The position numbers and the translations under genes are program-made. A stretch of 13,861 nt of DNA from JAAZDN01 sp964440875. Lineage in GTDB: Bacteria; Bacillota_I; Bacilli_A; Erysipelotrichales; Erysipelotrichaceae. The stretch's first letter is position 1. Each line of letters begins with the position of its first letter. The stretch covers positions 1 to 13,861 of the forward strand of contig CAYTTS010000034.1 in NCBI GenBank assembly GCA_964440875.1, read 5' to 3'. Positions 13,816 to 13,861 of this stretch are shown here, piece by piece. The notes below the pieces were generated by a model. It was given only the letters and a program-made list of their open reading frames with translations. It ran no database searches and had not been told where the DNA came from.

Positions 13816-13861
13816 CTAATATTTTTATACTATATATGGTTGAATTTGAATAGATTAATAT

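Noticed and set aside
1..13861. CRISPR array, tRNA or rRNA gene, insertion sequence or prophage material
   Set aside because: No regularly spaced repeats, cloverleaf-like or rRNA-like sequence, transposase or integrase reading frame, or flanking terminal repeats were seen.

Overview
The window is about 13.9 kb of AT-rich DNA, strongly biased to A/T at third codon positions, with GGAGG-type ribosome binding sites, short gene spacings and intrinsic terminators. This suggests a low-GC Bacillota (Firmicutes) or a bacterium of similar composition. No species can be named from the sequence alone. All twelve genes end in TAA or TAG, none in TGA, and tryptophan is encoded by TGG.

The region is a near-complete ureide (allantoin) catabolic locus. 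Left block, + strand: the 3' part of an NCS1-family permease that probably imports allantoin (cut by the window edge), allantoinase allB, and an atypical dicarboxylate/amino acid:cation symporter homologue. A convergent minus-strand alpha/beta-hydrolase follows. A 139-base divergent intergenic region then carries promoters in both directions and two dyad symmetries. Right block, + strand: allC, allE, allD, allF, allG, allH, allK and a major facilitator transporter form one tightly packed operon. Its last four genes overlap, and a strong terminator follows the transporter.

The genes fit one route: allantoin uptake; AllB makes allantoate; AllC makes ureidoglycine; AllE makes ureidoglycolate; AllD oxidises it to oxalurate; AllFGH (oxamate carbamoyltransferase, the former fdrA/ylbE/ylbF family) phosphorolyses oxalurate to oxamate and carbamoyl phosphate; AllK (carbamate kinase) makes ATP, CO2 and ammonia. 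No ureidoglycolate lyase, glyoxylate-handling gene, oxamate-degrading gene or regulator is visible, so the locus as seen is a nitrogen- and ATP-yielding fermentation that ends in oxamate. Oxamate must leave the cell or be used elsewhere. The two extra transporters, neither of which looks like a normal amino acid carrier, are the obvious candidates for this or for uptake of another ureide.

No stretch over 300 bases lacks a gene. The 198-base 3' tail holds a terminator, a perfect 15-base dyad, a pair of 15-base near-identical direct repeats and a possible promoter, but no supported gene.
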